DNA of 64,000 bases from Arthrobacter alpinus (lineage in GTDB: Bacteria > Actinomycetota > Actinomycetes > Actinomycetales > Micrococcaceae), in contig NZ_CP013200.1 of NCBI RefSeq assembly GCF_001445575.1, positions 1,922,001-1,986,000 on the forward strand, given 5' to 3'. Shown here piece after piece: positions 35,856 to 44,194 of this stretch; within the stretch, counting starts at the first letter, position 1; each line of letters starts with the position of its first letter. The notes under the pieces are model-generated. The model was not told where the DNA came from. It saw nothing but the letters and a program-made list of their open reading frames with translations, and searched no databases. A program made the translations under genes and the position numbers.

Positions 35856-37313
35856 ATGAGCGAGAACAGCGAGATCGGCAACGGTTTTGTGCCCAGCGGG
35901 CAACTACAATTTGGCGTCTTTTTTCAGGGCGTGAACTCCGGCACCGTCTGGAAAGCAGCCGAATCCGGCTCCCAAACCGACTTTGACTCTTTCCGGCACT
36001 TGGCCCAGACCGCTGAGCGAGGGCTCTTCGCAGCGTTCTTCCTGGGCGAGGGACTCCGGTTGCGTGAACACCTGGGCAGGCCCCACGCCTTGGATGTGGC
36101 GGGGCGTCCGGATGCGCAAACCATGTTGGCGGCCTTGGCTGCCGTGACGAACAAGATTGGTTTGGTCGCCACGCAAAACACCACCTACAACGATCCGGCC
36201 CATCTGGCCCACCGGTTCTCCAGCCTGGATCTGCTCTCCGGCGGCCGGGCAGCCTGGAACGTGGTCACCACGGATAACGCCTGGACGGGTGAGAACTTCC
36301 GTCGCGGCGGATACCTGGACCATACGGACCGCTACCGCCATGCCGAAGCGTTTGTTGAGACGGCAAAGCGGATCTGGGACAGCTGGGCGCAGGACGCCAT
36401 TGCCGAATCTGAAACTGCTGCGGCATGGTCGGCTCCGGGATCGATTCGGGAGGTCAGCCACGCGGGTCAGCATTACACCGTGGAGTATGCGCCGGGACTG
36501 CCCCGTAGCGCGCAGTACCGTCCGGTGCTGTTCCAAGCCGGGGATTCACCGGAAGGCCGCGACTTTGCCGCGCGCCAAGCCGACGTCATCTTCTCCGCTC
36601 ATCCGGCCTATGCGCCGGCTTTGGACTTCCGTCGCGACATTGTTGCCCGAACAGTGAAGGCCGGCCGTGGTCCCAACGACGTCCAGATCATGCCTGCCAG
36701 CGAGTTCATTCTCGCCGCCACGGCACAGGAAGCCGTGGATAAGAAAGCCTGGGTGCGCAGCCAGCAGATCGGCCCGCAACAAGCCATCGCCTATCTGGAA
36801 CAGTTCTGGGGCAGGGAACTTTCCGAGTACGATCCCGACGGTCCGCTACCGGAGATCGACCCCGTGGTGGTGGAAACCTCTGAGACCAGGGGGAGTGGCT
36901 TCCACGGAGCCAAGGCCCGCCAGTTGGCGGATCAGTGGCGTGCCGAAAGTAAGGACAAGGGGCAGTCCATCCGGGCGTTTGTCTCCGGAAAGACCAGCCG
37001 TGTTGATGCGACGTTTACGGGCTCGTACACGGACATCGCGGACACACTGGCACGCTATGCCAAGAGCGGTGCGGTGGACGGATTCAACATCTCACCGTGG
37101 CTTGTTCCCACCGGGCTGGATGACATTGTCAACCACCTGGTTCCCGAGCTGCAGGCCCGCGGCGTGTACCCCACGGAGTACGCCGGTACCACTTTGCGCG
37201 AGCACCTCGGCCTGCCCGTTCCGGTGCGCCCAGAGGTGCAGTCGGAACAGGGCGGCGAAACAACGGCGGCGGAAGTTTCCTTGCAACTGGCAGTAGCCGC
37301 CCAGCAGCTCTAA
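35856..37313 (+). CDS. NtaA/SnaA/DszA-family FMN-dependent monooxygenase
   Basis: The 485-residue protein has the full NtaA/SnaA/DszA pattern: LQFGVFFQGVNSGTVW, TMLAALAAVTNKIGL, DLLSGGRAAWNVVTT, YRHAEAFVETAKRIWDSW, RPVLFQAGDSPEGRDFAARQ and DGFNISPW. Family members include nitrilotriacetate monooxygenase, dibenzothiophene-sulfone monooxygenase and Bacillus YxeK, which cleaves the C-S bond of N-acetyl-S-(2-succino)cysteine. Reduced FMN must come from a partner such as the reductases at 40.1-41.1 kb. Last gene of its operon, followed by a strong hairpin. Confidence 0.92.
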   Translation: MSENSEIGNGFVPSGQLQFGVFFQGVNSGTVWKAAESGSQTDFDSFRHLAQTAERGLFAAFFLGEGLRLREHLGRPHALDVAGRPDAQTMLAALAAVTNKIGLVATQNTTYNDPAHLAHRFSSLDLLSGGRAAWNVVTTDNAWTGENFRRGGYLDHTDRYRHAEAFVETAKRIWDSWAQDAIAESETAAAWSAPGSIREVSHAGQHYTVEYAPGLPRSAQYRPVLFQAGDSPEGRDFAARQADVIFSAHPAYAPALDFRRDIVARTVKAGRGPNDVQIMPASEFILAATAQEAVDKKAWVRSQQIGPQQAIAYLEQFWGRELSEYDPDGPLPEIDPVVVETSETRGSGFHGAKARQLADQWRAESKDKGQSIRAFVSGKTSRVDATFTGSYTDIADTLARYAKSGAVDGFNISPWLVPTGLDDIVNHLVPELQARGVYPTEYAGTTLREHLGLPVPVRPEVQSEQGGETTAAEVSLQLAVAAQQL

Positions 37314-37348
37314 GTGGCGCTAGATATGGCGCTTTTTCAAGGAAAAGT

Positions 37349-37398
37349 ACGACGGCGGGAGGTGAGCTGAATTTCTTAAGCTCACCTCCCGCCGTCGT
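37349..37398. terminator. Bidirectional hairpin terminator
   Basis: A perfect 20-bp stem (37349-37368 with 37379-37398) and 10-base loop lie between two convergent genes. The plus-strand side is not followed by a clear T-run, but stem strength and position fit a shared terminator. Confidence 0.8.
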
Positions 37399-37414
37399 GC
37401 TCCAAGCGCGGAAC

Positions 37415-38386
37415 TCAGCTGGCGGGCAGGCCGGGTGGGTTCAGTTCGGAGTGCTTGACGGCTTCACTGGAGAGCCCCCAGATGTCAAGGATCTTGGCGT
37501 AGCTGCCCTCGGCGATCAGATGGTTGATGCCGGCCTGCGCGGCGACGGCAAAGCCATTCCCCTTTTCGGTGGTGACGGCGATACTCGCTTGGAGCGGCCA
37601 GCCGCCATCGACAGTGCCGAGAAGTTTCGTTTTGCCGTCGGCGGCGGCCTTGTACGCGCCGGTGGGATTCGGCCCAAAGGTTAGGTCAGCACGGCCAGCC
37701 AGCAGAGCTAGCGAGGACGCGGAATCGTCGTCGTAGTATTGGAAATCCACCGGGGCCAGTCCTTTAGCCACATTCTCCTTATCCCACGCCAAGAGGATGG
37801 CCTCCTGATTGGTTCCTGATCCGACTATGACTTTTTTACCCGCCACATCGGCGGCGGACTCGATTTTTGTTATGGGGGAGTTGCTCTTGGCGTAGAAGCC
37901 AAGCTTGTCCTCCCGGTAGCTGGCGAAATCAAACTTGAGTTTGCGTTCTTCGGTGACTGTCACGTTGGTGATGGCCGCCTCGTATTTTCCAGAAGCAACG
38001 CCCAAGGGCCAATCAGCCCATGCCGTGGGGACGATTTCGGCTTCCAGCCCCAGTGATTGAGCCAGCGCCACGGCAATGTCCACCTCATTGCCGATGGGGG
38101 TTAAATTGTCCCTGGCGTACAGACCCAGGGGAGCTGCGCCTAACGTCACGGCAACGGTGAGCTTTCCATCTTTTTTGATGGCCTCGGGGACCAGCGCGGC
38201 GGCCGCAGGATCCTGGGTGACGGCCACCCTGTCCTGGTCCGGAGTGAGGTTAAAAGTCTTTGTGCCGGAGGTGCTTACCGGGATCTGCGCCGTGCTGGCA
38301 CCTGGGTCTGAGCAGGCTGCCAAGCCCAACAGTGCGGAGACGGCAACCGTCACGGTCAGAACTGATTGGGGGATGCTAATTTTCAT
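37415..38386 (-). CDS. Second ABC substrate-binding lipoprotein, paralogue of 32722-33726
   Basis: ATG 38386 (AAGGA six bases upstream) gives a signal peptide ending in LLGLAAC, then the family 3 binding fold: KLTVAVTLGAAPLGLYARDN, IGNEVDIAVALAQSLGLEA, AAITNVTVTEERKLKFDF, VIVGSGTNQEAILLAWD, EGSYAKILDIWGLSSEAV. The resemblance to the other lipoprotein in this island suggests duplication. There is no permease or ATPase beside it, so it may feed the same transporter with a different ligand. It is divergent from the third LLM gene. Confidence 0.9.
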   Translation of the reverse strand: MKISIPQSVLTVTVAVSALLGLAACSDPGASTAQIPVSTSGTKTFNLTPDQDRVAVTQDPAAAALVPEAIKKDGKLTVAVTLGAAPLGLYARDNLTPIGNEVDIAVALAQSLGLEAEIVPTAWADWPLGVASGKYEAAITNVTVTEERKLKFDFASYREDKLGFYAKSNSPITKIESAADVAGKKVIVGSGTNQEAILLAWDKENVAKGLAPVDFQYYDDDSASSLALLAGRADLTFGPNPTGAYKAAADGKTKLLGTVDGGWPLQASIAVTTEKGNGFAVAAQAGINHLIAEGSYAKILDIWGLSSEAVKHSELNPPGLPAS

Positions 38387-38702
38387 GATTTCCTTTGCCA
38401 AATGATGGTGTTCTTGCGGAGGTAGGAGTAACTATCCGGCACCGTCCACGGCAGTTCCAAGACCCAAGAAATGCGCAGATATATGGATTCATGACGCGTC
38501 GCATCTCGTCTCACGAGGTCATGACACCAGGGCAACTCTGCCCGTAATGATGAGGGCAATATGTCCTTGAGTGGCGCAATATTACGGGGTGCAACACACA
38601 CCCGGTGCGCTCATGAAACGCTCAAGAAACTTGAGTCATCAGCAGCCCCACATGGCACGGGATGCGTACCTGTCATTTCACTGCTCACGAAGAAAAGACA
38701 TC
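38387..38702. promoter_or_regulatory. Divergent regulatory region with paired stems and shared motif
   Basis: No gene is seen in these 316 bases. GGTCATGACAC (38517-38527) matches a motif at 30668-30678. CCCGTAAT (38541-38548) can pair with ATTACGGG (38581-38588), an 8-bp stem enclosing 32 bases, and GGGCA-ACTC-TGCCC (38530-38543) and CTCGT-CTC-ACGAG (38505-38517) form small hairpins. This could be a structured leader of the LLM mRNA or an operator. Confidence 0.4.
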
Positions 38703-39935
38703 ATGACAAATACAGATGCACCACAAAGCGCTTTCACTCCCGCAGGCCACCTCCAGTTCGGCGTCACGGTGTTGGGGCCGGGCGCCGAGGTGAGTTTTGA
38801 GGAATTGCGCACTCTGGCACAGACTGCGGAACGTGGATTATTCTCCATGCTGACGTTGGATGAACGCTATTGGCTCCGTGGCGATCCCGGTGCCCTCTCC
38901 GCCACGGACCCGGTGGGCAGCAACGATGTGGCAACTTTATTGGCTGCCTTGGCTGCCGTGACAACAAATATTGGCCTGGTCGCGGCAGCCGCCCCCGACT
39001 ATGACGATCCAGCATTCCTCACCCGGCGTCTGGATTCGTTGACCAGAATTTCACAGGATCGTGCCGCGTGGCAGGTCCTTGCCGATGGGGCAATGTACGG
39101 CGAGGAGGACCTCACGGAGGCTGCCGAGGAAGCTCTCGAGGACAATGAGGGAGCTCTCCCGAGCGGAGGCGGGCGCCACGCCCTGATCGAATCCATGCGC
39201 CACCAATGGCAAACGTGGAGCAGGGCGGAAACTCAGGGCCCGGTGGAGCTGTTGGGGGCCTTTGAACGTGACGGCCAAAAATACGGTGTTGGCATGGGTG
39301 CACTTCGCCGGAACGAACCCAGGAGCGGTCCCGTCCTGATCCACGGGGCAGAGTCTGCACAAAGCCTTGCCACGGCAACCGAACTGGCGGAGGTAATACT
39401 CTCCGAGCCCGCGAGCCTTGAAGGTGCCTTGGCATTGCGGCGAGAGGTGGTGGCTCGTAGTCTCCGGGCTGGACGAGGCGCCAATGAGGTGAAAATCATT
39501 CAGGCAGCAACGTTTATTGTGGCTCCCACGAGCGAGGAAGCCATCGAAAAGGCTGACTGGATCCGTGAGCAATTGCCGGAATCCGTGTGGGATGAGCGGG
39601 CGTTTATTGGATCCTACGCCGACGTTGCCGATCTGCTGTTGGACTTTGCCCGCTCCGGTGCCGTCGATGGCTTCAACGTCATGCCCTGGCTCTTTGCGGA
39701 CGAGCTGGCCGATTTGGTGAATCACCTGGTTCCGGCCTTGCAGGCTCGCGGCATCTATCCCACTGACTATGCCGCGGACACGCTGCGCGGCAACTTGGGC
39801 CTGCCCGATCGCACCGTGAGCGCCCCATCGAATACCACGCACGCCCTGCCCGTCATCGAGGTGGGGGACCTGGGCGACGTTCGCCTGGATCTGGATCTGC
39901 GTATGGAATTGATAGTGCAAAAATTGCCGGCCTGA
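38703..39935 (+). CDS. Divergent NtaA/DszA-like flavin monooxygenase paralogue
   Basis: ATG 38703 gives 410 residues. The start (HLQFGVTVLGPGAEVSF) and end (SGAVDGFNVMPWLFADELAD, QARGIYPTDYAADTLRGNLG) match the 485-residue enzyme at 35856-37313 closely, but the middle has lost the WNVVTTDN, GENF and R-Y segments that line the flavin site in the paralogue, replaced by an acidic stretch (EEDLTEAAEEALEDNEGAL). It may therefore bind a different substrate, serve as a partner subunit, or be decaying. It heads a transcription unit that continues into two flavin reductase genes. Confidence 0.8.
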   Translation: MTNTDAPQSAFTPAGHLQFGVTVLGPGAEVSFEELRTLAQTAERGLFSMLTLDERYWLRGDPGALSATDPVGSNDVATLLAALAAVTTNIGLVAAAAPDYDDPAFLTRRLDSLTRISQDRAAWQVLADGAMYGEEDLTEAAEEALEDNEGALPSGGGRHALIESMRHQWQTWSRAETQGPVELLGAFERDGQKYGVGMGALRRNEPRSGPVLIHGAESAQSLATATELAEVILSEPASLEGALALRREVVARSLRAGRGANEVKIIQAATFIVAPTSEEAIEKADWIREQLPESVWDERAFIGSYADVADLLLDFARSGAVDGFNVMPWLFADELADLVNHLVPALQARGIYPTDYAADTLRGNLGLPDRTVSAPSNTTHALPVIEVGDLGDVRLDLDLRMELIVQKLPA

Positions 39936-40065
39936 GCCGGTCCATTGTTACGCCGTGTCACTCACCGTTGAGCCGCATTGAGCCGTATTGCCTGCCATGA
40001 ACGCAACCTTGGCTGGCGTAGCTTCTCCATGATGGTCTGGCGAGACAGCCACGAAAGGAAACGCC

Positions 40066-40580
40066 ATGACATCCCGACCCCCGTCACACCCACCCAGCTG
40101 CGCAACGTACTGGGCCATTTCGCCACGGGACTGACCATCATCACCGCCGCGACACCGCAAGGTCCCGCCGGCTTCACCTGCCAATCCTTCACTTCGCTGT
40201 CACTGGATCCGGCACTGGTGACCTTCAGCCCGGCCCGCAGTTCCTCCACCTGGCCGCTATTGCGCGCCACCGGCCGGTTCGCCATCAACATTCTCCCCGC
40301 TGAGCACCGGCATCTCTCGGCCCAGTTTGCCCGCTCCGGGTCCGACAAGTTCGCCGGCGTGGCGTACACCGATTCGCCGTTGGGAAACCCCCTTTTGGAC
40401 CAGGCGCTGGCCTGGGTGGATTGTGAACTTCACCAAGAGTACGACGGCGGAGACCACACCATTGTGGTGGGTTCCGTCCACGCCCTGGAGGCGAGGGAGC
40501 AGGGAGATCCTCTGCTGTTTTACCGAGGTACTTATGGTCAGCTCCACAGCGCACCTGCTCTCGTGGGAGTTCCGGCATGA
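40066..40580 (+). CDS. Flavin reductase (FlaRed family), apparent frameshift at the 5' end
   Basis: The body TPTQLRNVLGHFATGLTIIT, GFTCQSFTSLSLDPALVTFS, RFAINILPAEHRHLSAQFA and HTIVVGSVHALE is a two-component flavin reductase that supplies FMNH2 to monooxygenases. The natural start seems to be ATG 40066, preceded by GAAAGGAAA, but from there the frame hits a stop after about 22 codons; the conserved body is in a different frame. One extra C in the C5 run at 40078-40082 would restore a continuous MTSRPPVTPTQLRNV. Undisturbed in-frame ATGs exist at 39978, 40029 and 40032 but lack ribosome-binding sites. The 3' end overlaps the next gene as ATGA. Confidence 0.8.
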
Positions 40581-41098
40581 GAATTGTCGGTATTGATGCA
40601 AGCCCGTACGGCCCAGGTAAGACGGCAGCAGCCGTCCAGGCTGTTCTGGCGGGTGCAGCCAGCCGCGGTGCCACAACGGAACTGGTCCGCCATGACCACC
40701 CGGAGGTGGTGGCCCGCATTGGTGAGGCGGACGCCGTCGTTCTTGGCAGCCCCACCTACCGGGCCACACACACCGCTGCACTGCGGATGCTGCTGGAAAG
40801 GATCGATCGAAAAGCGGGGGCGGAACCACTGGCCGGAACGCCCATTGCGATCGTCATGACGGGCGCCTCGGGGGAGCACTTCCTGGGAACGCGGGATCTC
40901 GCTGGCACGCTGAGCGGCTTTTTCGGCACGCAGGTGTTGTCCCCGGATTTGTACTTCCACGGCGCTGACTTCGACGCCGAGGGACAGCCGGGCGATCGTG
41001 CTGCGGAGCTGTGTGCCTTGCACGGGGCAGCACTGGCTGAGCTGGCGGCCGCGGTGGGCGGATCGACGGCGCTGAAGGCACTACGGCCGGTGGTGTGA
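40577..41098 (+). CDS. NADPH-dependent FMN reductase (SsuE-like)
   Basis: The 173-residue flavodoxin-fold protein begins MRIVGIDASPYGPGKTAAAV, the phosphate-binding loop region, and has VVLGSPTYRATHTAALRMLLER, the characteristic FMN-reductase segment (SPxY). It resembles SsuE-type enzymes that feed sulfonate and sulfone monooxygenases. Coupled to the FlaRed gene by ATGA. Together the two give the island a source of reduced flavin for its three LLM-family proteins. Confidence 0.87.
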   Translation: MRIVGIDASPYGPGKTAAAVQAVLAGAASRGATTELVRHDHPEVVARIGEADAVVLGSPTYRATHTAALRMLLERIDRKAGAEPLAGTPIAIVMTGASGEHFLGTRDLAGTLSGFFGTQVLSPDLYFHGADFDAEGQPGDRAAELCALHGAALAELAAAVGGSTALKALRPVV

Positions 41099-41122
41099 GC
41101 GTCCGTCGTGCGGCGCAGCGGC

Positions 41123-42394
41123 TCAGCTCTGCGGAAGAAGCTTGGTGTCTTTTGCCGGGAGCCAGAGTAGAACAGCCACGAAGGCCACAGCTGTAGCCAT
41201 CAGGAATGCAGGGCCGTAGGAGAAGGAATCGACCAGGATTCCGGCGGCAATGGGTCCGATGATGGCGCCGAGGTCCGAGCTCATTTGGAAGGTGGCCAGG
41301 ACCTTGCCGCCGGAGCGTTCGTTACCAATCACATCGGCCACGGTGGCTTGTTGGGCCGGGCCCATCAGTCCGCTGCCCAGGCCTGCGATGGCTGAGACTG
41401 CGAAGAACCAGAACTCATTACCCGTGAAGCCGAGCACGCCCATGGCGATGCCATTCACGGCCAATCCGGCGATGATCATGGGTTTACGGCCCCACGTATC
41501 GGCCAGCTTGCCGGAGAATGTCAGTGCTACACCGGTACCAATGGCAAACACGGCGAGGGAAATGCCGGCCACCTCGGAGCCGGCACCCAGCGCCGTAGTG
41601 GCAAACAGCGGCACCAAGGCCATGCGGATCCCGAAGGCGGACCAGCCGTTGGCAAAACCGGACGCCAGCACGGCCCGGTAGGCAGGCAGCCCTAAGGCAA
41701 CCCGCAGAGGCAGGGCGTCCTTCTTCCGGGCGGCAGTAGCACCTGCAGCACCAACACCGCCGGCCCCAGCAGCAGCGCCGGTCCGTCTGCTCAAGGCGGA
41801 GACTGCTGGCAGCTGTGTTGCCACCAGTAGAGCCACCAGAACTAGGGCACACGCGTAGACCAAAAAGGGCAATTGCATGCCCAAACCTGCCAGCAACCCG
41901 CCCACGGCCGGTCCGGCAATGTTACCGAGCAAAAATGACCCGGAGTACAGGCTTGACACCCGTCCGCGCGCTGCGGGAGGGGCCATTTTAATGAGCAAGC
42001 CCATGGCTGCCACGGTGAACATGGTGGAGCCAATGCCGCCGAGCCCTCGGTAAAGCAGCAGTTGCCAGTAATTCTGGGCAAAGGCGCACGCTGCCGAGGA
42101 CGCAGCAACAATCAGGATGCCCAAAATATAGGTGCGGCGCTCACCCATCCGCTCCACGAGCCAGCCGCTCAGCGGCGCAAAAATCAGCCGGGTGAAGGCA
42201 AAGGCGCTGACCACTACAGCGGCGGCGCTGACGCTGACGTCGAAGCTCTGCGCGAATTGCGGGAGCACGGGAGCCACGATCCCAAAGCCAATGGCAATCA
42301 TGAATGCGGCAGCGACCAGCACCTTGATCTCGCGGGGGAGCTTCACCGCGGGCAGATCTAGTGGCTTCTTCGAGGAGGGTTTAGAGGATGACAT
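41123..42394 (-). CDS. Major facilitator superfamily transporter
   Basis: A 423-residue MFS protein with about twelve membrane segments, the loop 2-3 motif GWLVERMGERR and a central cytoplasmic loop rich in Ala/Gly (about residues 190-225). The N-terminal 20 residues are Ser/Lys/Pro-rich and cytoplasmic. Close family members are drug or small-molecule exporters (TetA/BCR-like). ATG 42394 is used; an ATG 18 bases earlier is possible. It is divergent from ftsY and convergent with the reductase gene. Substrate unknown; it could export a product of the island or be independent. Confidence 0.85.
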   Translation of the reverse strand: MSSSKPSSKKPLDLPAVKLPREIKVLVAAAFMIAIGFGIVAPVLPQFAQSFDVSVSAAAVVVSAFAFTRLIFAPLSGWLVERMGERRTYILGILIVAASSAACAFAQNYWQLLLYRGLGGIGSTMFTVAAMGLLIKMAPPAARGRVSSLYSGSFLLGNIAGPAVGGLLAGLGMQLPFLVYACALVLVALLVATQLPAVSALSRRTGAAAGAGGVGAAGATAARKKDALPLRVALGLPAYRAVLASGFANGWSAFGIRMALVPLFATTALGAGSEVAGISLAVFAIGTGVALTFSGKLADTWGRKPMIIAGLAVNGIAMGVLGFTGNEFWFFAVSAIAGLGSGLMGPAQQATVADVIGNERSGGKVLATFQMSSDLGAIIGPIAAGILVDSFSYGPAFLMATAVAFVAVLLWLPAKDTKLLPQS

Positions 42395-42482
42395 CACTGA
42401 TGAGTGTCCCACATGGGGTCAAAACAGCTGTGAAAACGGGGGTCAAAGCCGGCTCCGACCGTGCCCGTGAGAGACTGGTGGG

Positions 42483-43700
42483 GTGAACGAATTTCTCCCC
42501 ATCATCCTGTCCATCGTGGTTGGACTCGCCGTCATTGGCGGTCTCATCCCCGTCTTCCTCAAGGCCCGCCGGAGCAGCCAGAATTACATCGGCCCCCGTG
42601 ATGCCAATGACCCGGCACCCCTGGACTCAGCCGCTAGCGGTGATGCCCAGGGTGGCGGCACTCTGGTGGAGGACCGCCCGGAACCCCAGGGGCCGCCGTC
42701 GGACATTGCGACGCCGGACCTCGAGACTGTAGAGCCTGAGCCGGAAGCGCCCGCGGCCCCATCGCTGGAGACTCCGCTGCCCGTTGAAGGCCGGCTGGTG
42801 CGCCTGCGCGCGCGCCTGGCCAAGTCCAACAACGCGCTGGGCAAGGGCCTGCTGGCGCTGCTCTCCCGCGACACCATTGACGAGAACGTGTGGGAAGAGG
42901 TCGAGGAGACGCTGCTGCTGGCGGACATCGGCACGGATTCCACCATGGATCTTGTGGACACATTGCGCGACCGCGTGAAGGTTTTGGGTGTCCGTAGCCC
43001 CGAACATGTCCAGGCCATGCTGCGTGAAGAACTCATCAAGCTGATGGACCCCACCTTGGACCGCACGCTGAACATCTCCCGCCACGATGACCGCCCCGCC
43101 GTGCTCATGGTGGTTGGTGTCAATGGCGTGGGTAAGACCACCACTGTTGGCAAGTTGGCCCGGGTGCTGGTGGCTGAGGACAAGGACGTGCTCCTCGGCG
43201 CGGCTGACACCTTCCGCGCCGCCGCCGCAGAGCAGTTGGCCACCTGGGGTGCCCGCGTGGGTGTTCCCACTGTGAAGTCCGACGTCGATGGGGCGGACCC
43301 AGCCTCCGTCGCCTTTGAGGCGGTCAAGGTGGGCATCGAGCAGGAAGTTGATGTTGTCATGATCGACACCGCCGGCCGGCTGCAGAACAAGGTTGGCCTG
43401 ATGGACGAACTGGGCAAGGTCAAGCGCGTCATTGAAAAGCAGGCAACGGTTGACGAGGTGCTGCTGGTGCTTGACGCAACCACGGGCCAGAACGGACTGA
43501 CCCAGGCGAAGGTCTTCGCCGAGGTCGTGAACATTACAGGCATCGTGCTCACCAAGCTCGACGGCACCGCGAAGGGTGGCATCGTGGTGGCCATCCAGAA
43601 GACGCTCGGCGTGCCCGTGAAGTTGGTCGGTTTGGGTGAAGGTGCCGACGATCTGGCCCCCTTCGACGCCGAGAGTTTTGTGGACGCATTGCTGAACTAG
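42483..43700 (+). CDS. ftsY: Signal recognition particle receptor FtsY
   Basis: FtsY pairs with Ffh-GTP at the membrane to deliver ribosomes to the Sec translocon. The 405-residue protein starts (GTG) with a membrane helix NEFLPIILSIVVGLAVIGGL, an acidic linker (to about residue 100), then the NG domain: GVNGVGKTTTVGKLA near residue 212, ADTFRAAAAEQL, DTAGRLQNK and TKLDGTAKGG. The N-terminal transmembrane anchor is typical of actinobacterial FtsY. In this group ftsY usually lies near smc; here about 14 kb intervene. Confidence 0.96.
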   Translation: MNEFLPIILSIVVGLAVIGGLIPVFLKARRSSQNYIGPRDANDPAPLDSAASGDAQGGGTLVEDRPEPQGPPSDIATPDLETVEPEPEAPAAPSLETPLPVEGRLVRLRARLAKSNNALGKGLLALLSRDTIDENVWEEVEETLLLADIGTDSTMDLVDTLRDRVKVLGVRSPEHVQAMLREELIKLMDPTLDRTLNISRHDDRPAVLMVVGVNGVGKTTTVGKLARVLVAEDKDVLLGAADTFRAAAAEQLATWGARVGVPTVKSDVDGADPASVAFEAVKVGIEQEVDVVMIDTAGRLQNKVGLMDELGKVKRVIEKQATVDEVLLVLDATTGQNGLTQAKVFAEVVNITGIVLTKLDGTAKGGIVVAIQKTLGVPVKLVGLGEGADDLAPFDAESFVDALLN

Positions 43701-43754
43701 CTGAAGTAGTCTTGCGCGCGGAGCCATCTGAGCTGCTTTAACACAATAAGAAAA

Positions 43755-43790
43755 GGAAAGTGTCCGCTTCGGCGGACACTTTCCCTTTTT
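43755..43790 (+). terminator. Rho-independent terminator of ftsY
   Basis: A perfect 13-bp stem (43755-43767 with 43772-43784) with a TTCG tetraloop is followed by C and five T residues. Confidence 0.92.
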
Positions 43791-43839
43791 AACCCCGCAA
43801 CTTAACCCTGGAGCTTAACCCTGCGACTTAACCACTGTG
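43788..43839. repeat. 13-bp direct repeats built on CTTAACC
   Basis: CTTAACCCTG at 43801 and 43814 and CTTAACCACT at 43827 are exactly 13 bases apart; TTTAACCCCG at 43788 may be a fourth, degenerate copy. The next 350 bases up to the LuxR gene contain no gene. A further CTTAACCCTG occurs at 44960, upstream of amtB. The arrangement resembles iterated binding sites. Confidence 0.5.
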
Positions 43840-44194
43840 AATTAATGCTTTAAATTTTACAAAACAAACCCCAACTCCCAGGTTGTAATATCCGCATGGC
43901 CAGTAACAGAAAATTCCGCTGTATGACGCCACCATAGTTACTGATCAGTAGCATTGAGATCGATCACAACTAGCCCTTTGGTCAGTCAATTTGGCCAGAT
44001 GTCCAAAATGCTTGGACTACGATTAAAGCGGGCTGAGGGTAAAAATTGACGGCCCGGAGGGTGAATTTCACGAAAGCGCTAATACTGCGCTTTCGGAACA
44101 CTTACGGTGCAGCAATCATCGATCGCGATGCTCTCAAGAACCTTCCGTGGCGGGGGCCACAAGCAGGAAAAAAATTTCAGGGGGACTGCTTTAA
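43840..44194. promoter_or_regulatory. AT-rich leader of the LuxR-type gene with a 9-bp hairpin
   Basis: No coding sequence is evident. CGAAAGCGC (44071-44079) and GCGCTTTCG (44087-44095) form a 9-bp inverted repeat with 7-base loop; no T-run follows, so it is more likely an operator or RNA structure than a terminator. The AT content is higher than in flanking genes. Confidence 0.45.
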
